Assembly: GCF_003991565.1 (NCBI RefSeq)
Contig: NZ_CP032819.1
Coordinates: forward strand, 3,348,001 to 3,412,000
Source of the DNA: Butyricimonas faecalis
GTDB lineage: Bacteria > Bacteroidota > Bacteroidia > Bacteroidales > Marinifilaceae
Direction of reading: 5' to 3'
DNA length: 64,000 nucleotides
Positions 1 through 8,251 of the stretch are shown here, one piece after another; the first letter of the stretch is position 1, and every line of letters begins with the position of its first letter. The notes under the pieces were generated by a model. That model was not told the DNA's origin, searched no databases, and saw only the letters and a list, made by a program, of their open reading frames with translations. The translations under genes were made by a program, and so were the position numbers.

Positions 1-450
1 AGTGCTCAGGCGTGGGAGGCATGGTTGTGTGCACGAATTATTCCTAAGGAAATAAAAGATAAATTGAATCTTGCTTCTCGATATGAAGATGATGAGATAA
101 GTTATTTATGTGTTGAACATGAGATTCAAATTATGGTTCGTTTTGATAAGAGCGGGAAAATCATACAGGTTGATTTCTTTTTTCAAAATCGGAATTTATA
201 CAAATTGGTTACAGAGGATCAGTTGATGGCGATCTACAAGGGAATTATGAAAAATTGTCGATTGATCGATGGAATTTATCGTTTGCCGAGTGAAGGGATT
301 GAAGCGAAAGAGTTTGAGCTAGCAGAAACATACGTGTTGGAGTTTTCTCCCAATGCTTGTTTGCGATGGGCGAAAGAATGCCAAGAGTATCATCCGAAAA
401 CATGGGATGCCGTGGTGAAGTATTTTGATTCACTGGAACAACCTAAATGA
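1..450 (+). CDS. Secreted protein of unknown family, 5' end outside the window
   Basis: The frame is open from base 1, so the true start lies upstream of the window; no ATG precedes a plausible signal peptide here. The first residues (SAQAWEAW) resemble the end of a signal peptide with an SAQA-type cleavage site, suggesting an exported protein (inference). About 150 residues are visible. A segment near residues 44-60 (MVRFDKSGKIIQVDFFF) matches a motif that occurs three times in the next gene: beta strand, D/S-x-x-G-R/K turn, beta strand. The two genes are therefore probably tandem paralogs. The stop overlaps an in-frame ATG of the next gene in an ATGA arrangement. I do not recognise the family and assign no function. 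Confidence 0.6.
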   Translation, partial: SAQAWEAWLCARIIPKEIKDKLNLASRYEDDEISYLCVEHEIQIMVRFDKSGKIIQVDFFFQNRNLYKLVTEDQLMAIYKGIMKNCRLIDGIYRLPSEGIEAKEFELAETYVLEFSPNACLRWAKECQEYHPKTWDAVVKYFDSLEQPK

Positions 451-497
451 ATGAAGAGATCAGTGAAAATGTGGCTTGTGTAAAAATAATTGAAATC

Positions 498-2795
498 ATG
501 AAGACATTAGTACTACTTGTAATTTGCTTGTGTGGTTTGTGTGGCTTGGTGGAGGGGCATGGATTTGCTAAGATTGTTATCGGGAGGGATACGTTAGTCA
601 TGTACTCTTGCCCGATAGGGCAGGATAGCGTGTTGACAAGGTTAGTGCGAGAACGGTTGGTTCGGGATTCGTTTCGGTATGTGGAAGACTATTATAGTTT
701 ATGGCGATTGGAAAAGGGAAAGCTTTGCTTGGAGAAGATAGAAAAAGAAAACCGACAGGTGGATATTAGTGGAATCTTTGATGCCTATCGAGAAAAGGGG
801 CGGATCGTAGCCGGGTGGTTTAGTGGGGAACTTTTTGTCGTGGGAGGTGAAAGTTTTTATCCTTATCGAAATTATTCAGCTTCGATATCATGTGGTCCAA
901 TAACTAGGAAATTTGAAACGGAAATCACGTATACGTTTCGAAATGGGGTGATGACGGGACGGAAAAAGGTGCATAACAGTTTGCGGGAGCAAGGAAATCA
1001 GATGAGTCACTACACGATGGGGATGTTGTTGAATGTAGAGGAGATGAAGCGGGATCGAGGGGCGGATTTTGATGCTTATGTTTATCCTAAGTCCGACGGA
1101 AGGGTGGATCATGTGGAGGTCATGTGTAGGAAAGGGAAATTGGCACCTGATGATCCTGCTACTCGTGAGGTCTATGCGTGTGCCGAATTGATAGGTGATT
1201 GGCGAGTGGTGACCTTGGATGGCGAAATTCAGAGGGTGTTGGTGGAGCCTGTGGAGAGGAAGTACAGATTGGAGATGGACAAATATTTGTCGAGAGCTTA
1301 TCCGGATGTATTGGAAATGGATGGCGTACTTTATCGGATGGATGCTTTCCCTTTGCATTATGATTCAGAGGTGTTTTCTCGTGTCCGTCCCTATTTGAAA
1401 GAGGCTTTTACGACGGAGTGTCCTTGGGGATATCATGCTCGCTGGAAGATTGCAGAGGAGAAGCTGTGGTTGACTGAGGTGCGAAATGCCCGTACCGGAG
1501 AATTGATTCCCCTTTCGGTGATTGTTCCCGGTAATGAAGGAGAGCCGGTAGAAGCATCGTGGTACACGGGTTCTTTTAAGATGGGAGCGAGAGGTTCGTT
1601 AGATTCTTTGTGGTATGATATTGAAGGGCGTGAGGTGGCGTGTGGTGCCCCTACCAGAAGATATATCGATCGTAAAGAAATCGTGTGCGAGGTGGAGCAG
1701 GGATATGTTGTGCATCAGGAGGTTCGAAATAATTTTGCTCATCGAGGAGATACGGTGGCTTATCGTCATTTTGTGGAAATGCTGCGTGCGTACGATTGGG
1801 ATCGTTATCCGGAGTTGAAAGGTCGCAAGTTGTATTGTTCTTTCACTGTTTACCCGCTTATGGATGGTCGTGCAGATCGGATTGGTTGTATTCAGTTGGT
1901 TACAACTTGTGACTTGAATCGGAAACGTGGAGATGAACGGGAAGACGTAGGAATAGCTCGTCCATGGATGGAGTTCATTCGTCATGCGGCAGAATCCGTT
2001 CCTTTTTGGGATGTGCGTTATTTCAGGGGAAAGGTGGAGCCACAAAAGGTTGGGCTTGAAATAAGAAAAAAAACATCTGACTATAGTCAAGAAAGAATGT
2101 ATGTTTATAGGGAGGATCGGGGATTTGAAACGGAAAAGTTTATTGTAGTTGAACAGAATGATAGGAATGTTCAGATTTTTCCTAAAAATTATTATTCGAT
2201 AAGAGATTCGTTAGACAAGAGGATGTTTGGGTGGGTGGATTTGTTGGCAGTGCCCTTTGAGGAAGGTGAAGAGACTATTCGTGAGAATCATCCGTGGAAC
2301 CGATGGGAAAAGGAGATGGAGAAGAGGGTTTTCGGGGGAGGAGTGGATCGTTTTGCGAAAGCAGTAGCGGATTCTTTATTAATGGACATAATGATAGATG
2401 TCTATATCTATTTTGATCGAGAGGGGCGTATTATCGTGTCTTCGATAGAGATGTCGAGGCCCTTGTTTGAAGTCTTGCCGCAAGCTCAATGGGAACGGAT
2501 GTTTTACGAGAGTATGGGTGGGGATTGTGGTCGGAAGATTCTTGAGAAGGTGATGAATTCCATATCCTTGTATGGTTTGAATGATGAATATCGCAAATCG
2601 TTGGAGAATGTGGAAAAGACAGCATTGGAATGCAGGGAAAAAATTGCATCTGGAGATACGATAGCTCAGCGTGTGTTGCAGGAGGCTTTTATGCTTGCAA
2701 GGAAGAGTCGTCCGAAAGCAGATTATGGGCGAGTGTGTATTTCTAAGCGTTATTATGGGGAGAGCAATACGATGAATAGTTGGTATGTGTGGTAA
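498..2795 (+). CDS. Large secreted protein with internal repeats, unknown family
   Basis: A protein of about 765 residues. I chose the ATG at 498 because a normal signal peptide begins there (MKTLVLLVICLCGLCGLVEG); an ATG at 447, overlapping the previous stop, would add 17 polar residues ahead of it. The body is repetitive. A unit near residues 75-205 (LWRLEKGKLCLEKIE ... VAGWFSGELFVVG ... VYPKSDGRVDHVEV) recurs near residues 310-460 (RWKIAEEKLWLTEVR ... EASWYTGSFKMGA ... VYPLMDGRADRIGC), and its last element appears again near residue 640 (VYIYFDREGRIIVSS). The preceding partial gene carries one copy of this last element. Probably periplasmic or surface exposed. I recognise no catalytic motif, and the function is unknown. 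The M16 protease gene follows 43 bp later on the same strand. Confidence 0.7.
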   Translation: MKTLVLLVICLCGLCGLVEGHGFAKIVIGRDTLVMYSCPIGQDSVLTRLVRERLVRDSFRYVEDYYSLWRLEKGKLCLEKIEKENRQVDISGIFDAYREKGRIVAGWFSGELFVVGGESFYPYRNYSASISCGPITRKFETEITYTFRNGVMTGRKKVHNSLREQGNQMSHYTMGMLLNVEEMKRDRGADFDAYVYPKSDGRVDHVEVMCRKGKLAPDDPATREVYACAELIGDWRVVTLDGEIQRVLVEPVERKYRLEMDKYLSRAYPDVLEMDGVLYRMDAFPLHYDSEVFSRVRPYLKEAFTTECPWGYHARWKIAEEKLWLTEVRNARTGELIPLSVIVPGNEGEPVEASWYTGSFKMGARGSLDSLWYDIEGREVACGAPTRRYIDRKEIVCEVEQGYVVHQEVRNNFAHRGDTVAYRHFVEMLRAYDWDRYPELKGRKLYCSFTVYPLMDGRADRIGCIQLVTTCDLNRKRGDEREDVGIARPWMEFIRHAAESVPFWDVRYFRGKVEPQKVGLEIRKKTSDYSQERMYVYREDRGFETEKFIVVEQNDRNVQIFPKNYYSIRDSLDKRMFGWVDLLAVPFEEGEETIRENHPWNRWEKEMEKRVFGGGVDRFAKAVADSLLMDIMIDVYIYFDREGRIIVSSIEMSRPLFEVLPQAQWERMFYESMGGDCGRKILEKVMNSISLYGLNDEYRKSLENVEKTALECREKIASGDTIAQRVLQEAFMLARKSRPKADYGRVCISKRYYGESNTMNSWYVW

Positions 2796-2838
2796 TGTAT
2801 TTGACATGGAAGGATAAAATAAATTTTAAATTCTTATT

Positions 2839-5673
2839 ATGAGAACAATATTAGAACAAATTATCTTGGGGATATTCTTGTTGATAGTGGGAAGTGGTAT
2901 TACTTCTGCCCAACAATTGAATATGGGGGATATACTCCCGCAAGATACGAGCGTGAGGGTTGGAAAACTTGACAATGGGATGAGGTATTATTTGAGGCAT
3001 AATGCCAAGTCGACGGGATTGGCGGATTTCTACATCGTGTATGACGTGGGGTCTGTTCAAGAAGAGGATTCGCAAAATGGGTTGGCGCATTTTTTGGAAC
3101 ACATGATGTTCAACGGGACTAAGCATTTCCCGGGTGATAGCATGATCCGGTGGTTGGAAAGTATCGGGATGCAGTTCGGGACGAACCTGAATGCTGCAAC
3201 GGGGATGGAAATGACGTACTATCAATTGACGCAAGTCCCGCTTAAACGGGAAAGTATCGTGGACTCGATGCTGTTGATCTTGCACGATTGGTCGGGGTAT
3301 TTGGCTTTGGAAGACAAGAAGATCGACAAGGAACGGGGGGTGATTGTAGAGGAGTTGCGGCAACGGAATAATGCTCAGTTCCGGGTAGGTAACAAGGCGG
3401 CTGCCTCCGTTTTTGGTGATACCCGTCATGCACACCGGAATATGCTTGGCACGGAAGAGTTCCTGCGTACGTTTGATCCTCAAGTGCTTCGAGATTTTTA
3501 CAAGTGTTGGTATCGTCCGGATTTACAAGCGATAGTGATTGTCGGTGATTTCGACGTAAACGAGATGGAGGGGAAGTTGAAGAAGGTTATGGCGGATATT
3601 CCCGTTGCACAGCATCCGAAAGCGAAAGAGGTGATACGGATTCCGGATAATGCAACTCCTGTCGTGGCGGTGATCACGGATCCGGAGCAACAGACGTGTA
3701 ATGCAAATTTTTATATCAGGCGAGCTGCCGTTCCCAAGGAGTTGAATAACCGGGTTGGGGCGACTTATATGAACATGATGATTCATGTTGCCACAGCCAT
3801 GATGAATGTTCGTTTTGGGGAGTTGGCTCAACAGGAGGGATGCCCGTTTGCATCTGCCCGTTTGCAGAATGTTCCGCTGACGAATACTTGTGATGCGTTG
3901 GAATTGCAGGTCGTGGCACGCGGGAATGCGATCGCCGAGGCTTTCACTTCGGCGTATGGCGAGTTGGAACGAGTGCGGCGTTTCGGATTTACGGAGGAGG
4001 AATTGGAGCAGGTTCGCACGGGAATCTTGAGAGGTGGAAAGTATGCATACGAAACTGCCGGGGAGCGGGAGAACGGGATGCTCGTGTGGGAGTGTATCAA
4101 TCATTACGTGAAGAATGTGCCCTTGATGTCTCCGCGACACAAGTGGGCGGTTACGCAGTTGATGTTGGCGAAGCAAATGACGTTGCAACAGGTGAATGAG
4201 TTGATGCAACAACTGGTTTCACTTGCTAATAATGTGTTGGTTATTACTGCCCCGGAAAAGGAGAAGGACGCTTTGCCCCAAACGGAGGTCTGGGAGAATT
4301 TCTTCTCCTGGGTTCGGACGGTTGAGATGGAGCCTTACCGGACCGAAAAAATTGATCGGCCTTTGTTGTCGGAAGAAATTACACCCGGTCGTGTTGTGAA
4401 AACCAAAAAAGGGAAGTATGGTTCGACCGTGTGGATGTTGAAGAACGGTATTCGGGTTGTGGTGTTACCAACCGCAGATAGTCCGTATCAGATTGTCATG
4501 AATGGTCAGGCGAGTGGAGGTCTTTCCATGGTTCCCACGGAGGATTATTACTCGGCTTCGATGCTTGCACAGCTAGTGAGTGCATCGGGAGTGGGGGACT
4601 TCACCGCGGAGCAGTTGCGCAAGGTGTTGGGAGGTAAGGCTGTTAACGTGCAACCCGTGATTAATCGTTTCTCGACAGACATAAACGGGAGTGCGGCGAA
4701 AGGGGATGTGGAGACGATGTTGCAATTGACGTACCTGTATTTTACACGTCCTAATTTTGACCGGGGGCGTTTTGACATGATGATTGCGGCGAACCGGATG
4801 AACTTGGAGAATTCGGTAAATTCTCCGGATTTTATGATGACGCAGATGGTGAATAAGGTCACGTATGGTGATCAACCGCGGACGCAGATACCCAATGAGC
4901 AGATCTTGGCAGGTATTGATTTTGATAAAATCGCTTCTTGGTACCGCAATTTGTTTACGGATGCGGCAGGTAATTATACTTTTTATTTTGTCGGGGATAT
5001 TGATATGGAGACTTTCAAACCGTTGGTGGAAAAGTATATCGGGGGACTTCCTAGAGGAAGACAACGGTTGGGATGGAAGGATGACGGGGTGAGAGTGTTA
5101 CCCGGGATGAAGGAGGAAAGAGAAGAAATACGCATGGAAACTGCCAGAAGTATGGTCAGTCTTGCTTACTCGGGCGAGATGGAATACACGCAACAGAATA
5201 TGATGACGCTGAGTATGCTTTCCGCTTGTCTTCAATCGCGTTATAACCAAGTTATCCGGGAGGAAAAAGGTGGAAGTTACGGGGTTTCCGTGAATGGAGT
5301 TCTTTCCAGACAACCGATTGGAATGTATGATCTGAAGGTGACTTTCCAGACGAATCCGGATGTGGTGGAAGAATTGGTTCGAGTGGTAAAAGACGAGCTT
5401 GCCCGGATTGCCGACAATGGGCCTGATCTTGACGATTTGAACAAGCATTTGGAGTATTGGCGGAAGATGGAAGCTCAAGATACGAAGAATGTGCAGACTC
5501 GTTTGATTTTATTACAGACGTATTACACGTGGGGCGAAGACTGGGATGCTGATCGTGATAAATTATTAAACGCGATCACACCGGAGAAAGTACAGGAACT
5601 TGCCAGGAGAATCATGACTGACGGAAATTTGAAGGAGGTGGTGGTGAATCCGATGGCTAAGGCTGTCCAGTGA
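2839..5673 (+). CDS. M16 family zinc metallopeptidase (insulinase/pitrilysin type)
   Basis: A 944-residue secreted peptidase. A signal peptide occupies residues 1-24, ending SAQ. The inverted zinc motif HxxEH is present as H84-F-L-E87-H88 inside the family block GLAHFLEHMMFNGTKHF, and a downstream acidic stretch (KERGVIVEEL) supplies the expected third zinc ligand. Two M16 halves follow each other, as in other two-domain members: an active N-terminal half, and an inactive C-terminal half from about residue 530 that keeps the fold and the late R/Y region (EEKGGSYGVSV). Expected role: peptide degradation in the periplasm or at the outer membrane. The gene follows the unknown secreted protein by 43 bp and may be co-transcribed with it. 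The substrate cannot be read from sequence. Confidence 0.93.
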   Translation: MRTILEQIILGIFLLIVGSGITSAQQLNMGDILPQDTSVRVGKLDNGMRYYLRHNAKSTGLADFYIVYDVGSVQEEDSQNGLAHFLEHMMFNGTKHFPGDSMIRWLESIGMQFGTNLNAATGMEMTYYQLTQVPLKRESIVDSMLLILHDWSGYLALEDKKIDKERGVIVEELRQRNNAQFRVGNKAAASVFGDTRHAHRNMLGTEEFLRTFDPQVLRDFYKCWYRPDLQAIVIVGDFDVNEMEGKLKKVMADIPVAQHPKAKEVIRIPDNATPVVAVITDPEQQTCNANFYIRRAAVPKELNNRVGATYMNMMIHVATAMMNVRFGELAQQEGCPFASARLQNVPLTNTCDALELQVVARGNAIAEAFTSAYGELERVRRFGFTEEELEQVRTGILRGGKYAYETAGERENGMLVWECINHYVKNVPLMSPRHKWAVTQLMLAKQMTLQQVNELMQQLVSLANNVLVITAPEKEKDALPQTEVWENFFSWVRTVEMEPYRTEKIDRPLLSEEITPGRVVKTKKGKYGSTVWMLKNGIRVVVLPTADSPYQIVMNGQASGGLSMVPTEDYYSASMLAQLVSASGVGDFTAEQLRKVLGGKAVNVQPVINRFSTDINGSAAKGDVETMLQLTYLYFTRPNFDRGRFDMMIAANRMNLENSVNSPDFMMTQMVNKVTYGDQPRTQIPNEQILAGIDFDKIASWYRNLFTDAAGNYTFYFVGDIDMETFKPLVEKYIGGLPRGRQRLGWKDDGVRVLPGMKEEREEIRMETARSMVSLAYSGEMEYTQQNMMTLSMLSACLQSRYNQVIREEKGGSYGVSVNGVLSRQPIGMYDLKVTFQTNPDVVEELVRVVKDELARIADNGPDLDDLNKHLEYWRKMEAQDTKNVQTRLILLQTYYTWGEDWDADRDKLLNAITPEKVQELARRIMTDGNLKEVVVNPMAKAVQ

Positions 5674-5921
5674 GTGATCTATGATCGCACTGCATCATGA
5701 AAATAGTTTGAATATAACATCTACACTGCATAAATACTGACATGTGTTTATGTGGTGTTAGGGAAGAGAGTGGTTGAGTGGTTTGCATAGAGAAGTGGTA
5801 GCCTAAGGATGAATCTTATGGAGCCATTGTATATTGAAGATAGATTCAAAAGAGAGTGAGGTATAAGATTTTATTTCCAAGAAAAAATAGGCATGAATAT
5901 ACTGCATATTATATTTTTTTG

Positions 5922-5929
5922 TACATTTG
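5922..5929 (+). promoter_or_regulatory. Bacteroidota -7 promoter box for the yceD-rpmF-fabH cluster
   Basis: TACATTTG matches TAnnTTTG, the -7 box of the Bacteroidota primary sigma factor. It lies 21 bp before the GTG start of the DUF177 gene, giving a leader of about 15 nt. No clear -33 TTTG is visible. The preceding gene-free stretch from 5674 shows nothing else I can name. Confidence 0.55.
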
Positions 5930-5950
5930 CGCCGTTTTACGTGAAGAATT

Positions 5951-6466
5951 GTGGACAGATTGAATGAATATAAGATAGCTCACAGAGGGTTAAGCGAGGG
6001 AACTCACACTTTCGACTTTGTCATGGATGACAATTTTTTTAATTGTTTTGAAGCGACAAAAGGAACGAAAGGGAAGGTAAACGCGAGAGTGAATATCGTG
6101 AAGTCATCCTTGCTGATGGAGGTTCGGATGAAGATTGAGGGGACGGTAGAAGCTATTTGCGATCGCTGTCTGGAGGAGATGGAGTTACCGATTAGCGGGG
6201 AATTGAACCTGTATGCTAAGTACGGGGAGAGGGAGGAAGGAAATGATGATGATTTTATTATCTTGGCTCAAGATGATGATTATCTGGATTTGAGCGAACC
6301 GCTATATGAAGTGTATATGCTGAATTACCCGCTTCGGGTGGTTCACCCGGAGGGAGAGTGTAACGAGGAGATGGAGCATGTACTGGAAGAGTTGGCAATG
6401 GAAGAAGAGAGTGATAAGATTGATCCCCGATGGGATGAATTGAGGAAATTAATTAATAATAACTAA
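5951..6466 (+). CDS. yceD: YceD/DUF177 family protein
   Basis: A 171-residue protein with the DUF177 (YceD) signature: a CDRC-type motif (AICDRCLEEMELPISG, near residue 75) and an acidic C-terminal half ending in a DPRWDELRKL block typical of the family. The start is GTG; no in-frame ATG lies between the promoter box at 5922 and this position. The family is nearly always encoded just before rpmF, as here (17-bp gap), and has been linked to 23S rRNA and ribosome assembly in bacteria and plastids; the exact activity is not known from sequence. Probably transcribed with rpmF and perhaps fabH. Confidence 0.88.
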   Translation: MDRLNEYKIAHRGLSEGTHTFDFVMDDNFFNCFEATKGTKGKVNARVNIVKSSLLMEVRMKIEGTVEAICDRCLEEMELPISGELNLYAKYGEREEGNDDDFIILAQDDDYLDLSEPLYEVYMLNYPLRVVHPEGECNEEMEHVLEELAMEEESDKIDPRWDELRKLINNN

Positions 6467-6482
6467 ATAAAACTAGAGAGAA

Positions 6483-6668
6483 ATGGCACATCCTAAACAC
6501 CGAATCTCTAAACAGAGAAGGAATAAAAGAAGAACTCACGATAAGGCTACGGTTCCTGCAATAGCAAAGTGTTCAAATTGTGGTGCTGCAGTACAGTATC
6601 ATACTGTATGTCCGGAATGTGGATATTACAGGGGTAAATTGGCTATTGAGAAAGCAGTTGTTGCATAA
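6483..6668 (+). CDS. rpmF: 50S ribosomal protein L32
   Basis: A 61-residue basic protein with the L32 start (MAHPKHRISKQRRNKRR) and the zinc-ribbon arrangement C-x2-C ... C-x2-C: CSNCGAAV near residue 37 and CPECGYY near residue 50. This is a complete C4 zinc-binding form rather than the C-minus paralog seen in some genomes. Length and position directly after yceD are typical. Structural component of the large ribosomal subunit. Confidence 0.97.
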   Translation: MAHPKHRISKQRRNKRRTHDKATVPAIAKCSNCGAAVQYHTVCPECGYYRGKLAIEKAVVA

Positions 6669-6704
6669 TATCGATGCAATGATAAAGATTGCCTTAGATA
6701 ATAC

Positions 6705-6725
6705 AGCCCCCTGTACGAGGGGGCT
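6705..6725 (+). terminator. GC-rich hairpin after rpmF
   Basis: AGCCCCC and GGGGGCT form a perfect 7-bp stem with a 7-nt loop between rpmF and fabH. No T-run follows, so it may be a weak terminator or a processing/attenuation hairpin reducing expression of fabH relative to rpmF. Confidence 0.5.
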
Positions 6726-6778
6726 ATGATTGTATATGGGTATCTGATTCTATTATTCAATTTGAAAATTTTTATTTT

Positions 6779-7780
6779 ATGGAAAGGCCAAGAGCGGTAA
6801 TCACAGGGGTAGGAGCGTATTATCCCGACTATGTTTTAACTAACGAGGAGTTGAGCCGGATGGTAGATACCACTGACGAATGGATCATGACTCGAATCGG
6901 TATAAAAGAGAGACGTATTTTGCGGGATGCCGATAAAGGCAGTGCTTACCTCGGGGCCAGAGCGGTGGAGGACTTGTTTCGTAAAACAGGTTTGAAGCCG
7001 GAAGAAGTGGATTTATTGATTTGCTGTACGGTTACTGCCGACATGCATTTCCCTGCTAACGGAAACGTGATTTCCGATATGGTGGGAATAAAGAATGCTT
7101 TTAGTTTTGATCTTAATGCCGGATGTTCCGGTTTTCTATACGGTTTAACCACGGCAACGCAGTACGTGGAGAGCGGACGCTATAAGAAAGTGATTGTTGT
7201 GGGGGCTGAGAAGATGTCGGCGATCACGGATTACACGGATCGGGCAACTTGTCCTATTTTCGGTGATGCGGCTGCCGCCGTGTTGCTGGAACCTACCACG
7301 GAAGACGTGGGGGTAATTGATCATATCTTACGTTCGGATGGCATGGGACGTGTTCACCTGCACATGAAAGCGGGTGGTTCTTTGAAACCGCCTACCATTG
7401 ATACGGTTTTGGCTCGTGAGCATTATATCTATCAGGAAGGACAACCGGTGTTTAAACATGCCGTGTCGAACATGGCTGACGTGTCGGTGGAGGTGATGAA
7501 ACGTAATAATCTGACATCGGAGGACGTGGCTTGGCTGGTTCCTCATCAGGCAAATTTGCGGATCATCAAGGCTACCGGGGAACGGATGGGGTTACCGAAA
7601 GAAAAAGTGATGGTGAATATCCACAAGTACGGTAACACGACTTCTGCAACAATCCCGTTGTGTCTGTACGAATGGGAGGACCAGTTGAAGAAGGGGGATA
7701 ATTTGATCCTTGCTGCTTTCGGTGCCGGTTTCACATGGGGGGCGATTTATTTGAAGTGGGGGTATACTCATAAGGGTTAG
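6779..7780 (+). CDS. fabH: 3-oxoacyl-ACP synthase III (KAS III)
   Basis: A 333-residue protein of normal FabH length. It condenses acetyl-CoA (or another short acyl-CoA) with malonyl-ACP to begin fatty acid synthesis in the cytoplasm. The catalytic triad is visible: Cys near residue 116 in [11 protein letters not shown], His near residue 255 in [10 protein letters not shown], and Asn near residue 286 in [11 protein letters not shown]. The thiolase-fold ending GAGFTWG is also present. It sits downstream of yceD-rpmF as in many bacteria; plsX, often between rpmF and fabH, is absent here. A strong terminator follows. Confidence 0.97.
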   Translation: MERPRAVITGVGAYYPDYVLTNEELSRMVDTTDEWIMTRIGIKERRILRDADKGSAYLGARAVEDLFRKTGLKPEEVDLLICCTVTADMHFPANGNVISDMVGIKNAFSFDLNAGCSGFLYGLTTATQYVESGRYKKVIVVGAEKMSAITDYTDRATCPIFGDAAAAVLLEPTTEDVGVIDHILRSDGMGRVHLHMKAGGSLKPPTIDTVLAREHYIYQEGQPVFKHAVSNMADVSVEVMKRNNLTSEDVAWLVPHQANLRIIKATGERMGLPKEKVMVNIHKYGNTTSATIPLCLYEWEDQLKKGDNLILAAFGAGFTWGAIYLKWGYTHKG

Positions 7781-7804
7781 ATTGTATCGATAACACGATA
7801 TGCG

Positions 7805-7838
7805 AAGCTGTTCGGGAAATAACCGGACAGCTTTTTTT
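7805..7838 (+). terminator. Rho-independent terminator after fabH
   Basis: AAGCTGTTCGG and CCGGACAGCTT pair (11 bp with one G-U) around a 7-nt loop, followed by seven Ts. It separates fabH from the riboswitch operon. Confidence 0.85.
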
Positions 7839-7929
7839 ATATAATAGGTGTAAGGTATTTTTAGCTGATTATTAGAAAAATAATTGTTTTTTCCATGAAG
7901 AGATAAATTATTTTATATATTCGCGTCGA

Positions 7930-8112
7930 TTTTGGTGAGTCCCATGCAGTCTGTATGGGATGTAAGGGAATCCGGTGAGAGTCCGGAACAATACCCGTTG
8001 CTGTAATCTCTTTCCCGTTACGCGGGAAGTGCTTAGTTTCCTCATGCCACTGGTTTATCTGGGAAGGCGACATAAGCGGAGAAAGTCAGAAAACCTGCCT
8101 GAATCAGATGTT
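7930..8112 (+). promoter_or_regulatory. Cobalamin (adenosylcobalamin-class) riboswitch
   Basis: Conserved cobalamin aptamer pieces appear in the right order: GGGAATCCGGTGAGAGTCCGG, then CCCGTTGCTGTAA, then GCCACTGG ... GGGAAGG, and the B12 box AGTCAGAAAACCTGCCT at 8084-8100. The edges are estimated. It lies about 140 nt upstream of the TonB receptor start and is expected to repress the receptor operon when cobalamin is plentiful. A TATATTCG sequence at 7916-7923 may be the -7 box. A small hairpin at the start codon (8227-8251) suggests control at translation. This element, together with the leader around it, accounts for the gene-free stretch 7781-8249. Confidence 0.93.
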
Positions 8113-8226
8113 TTTATTGTTCTCGGGAATAAGGATGATAAAAAAGGAAAAATATAGCTGTTGTTTTTGTTAACAGTAACATTTATGAAACCACGGATGT
8201 GCGTGCTGTCATGTGGCGTTTATATA

Positions 8227-8251
8227 ATGTTTATGAAAAAATAATAAACAT
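8227..8251 (+). promoter_or_regulatory. Hairpin sequestering the start codon of the TonB receptor
   Basis: ATGTTTAT (8227-8234) pairs perfectly with ATAAACAT (8244-8251) around a 9-nt A-rich loop. The first two bases of the start codon at 8250 lie in the 3' arm. This is a natural expression platform for translational control by the upstream riboswitch, though the switching partner has not been identified. Confidence 0.45.

Noticed and set aside
447..497. N-terminal extension of the large secreted protein from the ATG at 447
   Set aside because: It puts 17 polar residues before a good signal peptide that begins at 498.
888..1358. Minus-strand frame inside the large secreted protein gene, and similar antisense frames across the window
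   Set aside because: No promoter, no recognisable domain and composition typical of the antisense of a real gene.
7975..8157. Small 60-residue protein inside the riboswitch region
   Set aside because: The bases are the conserved cobalamin aptamer; an open frame there is fortuitous.
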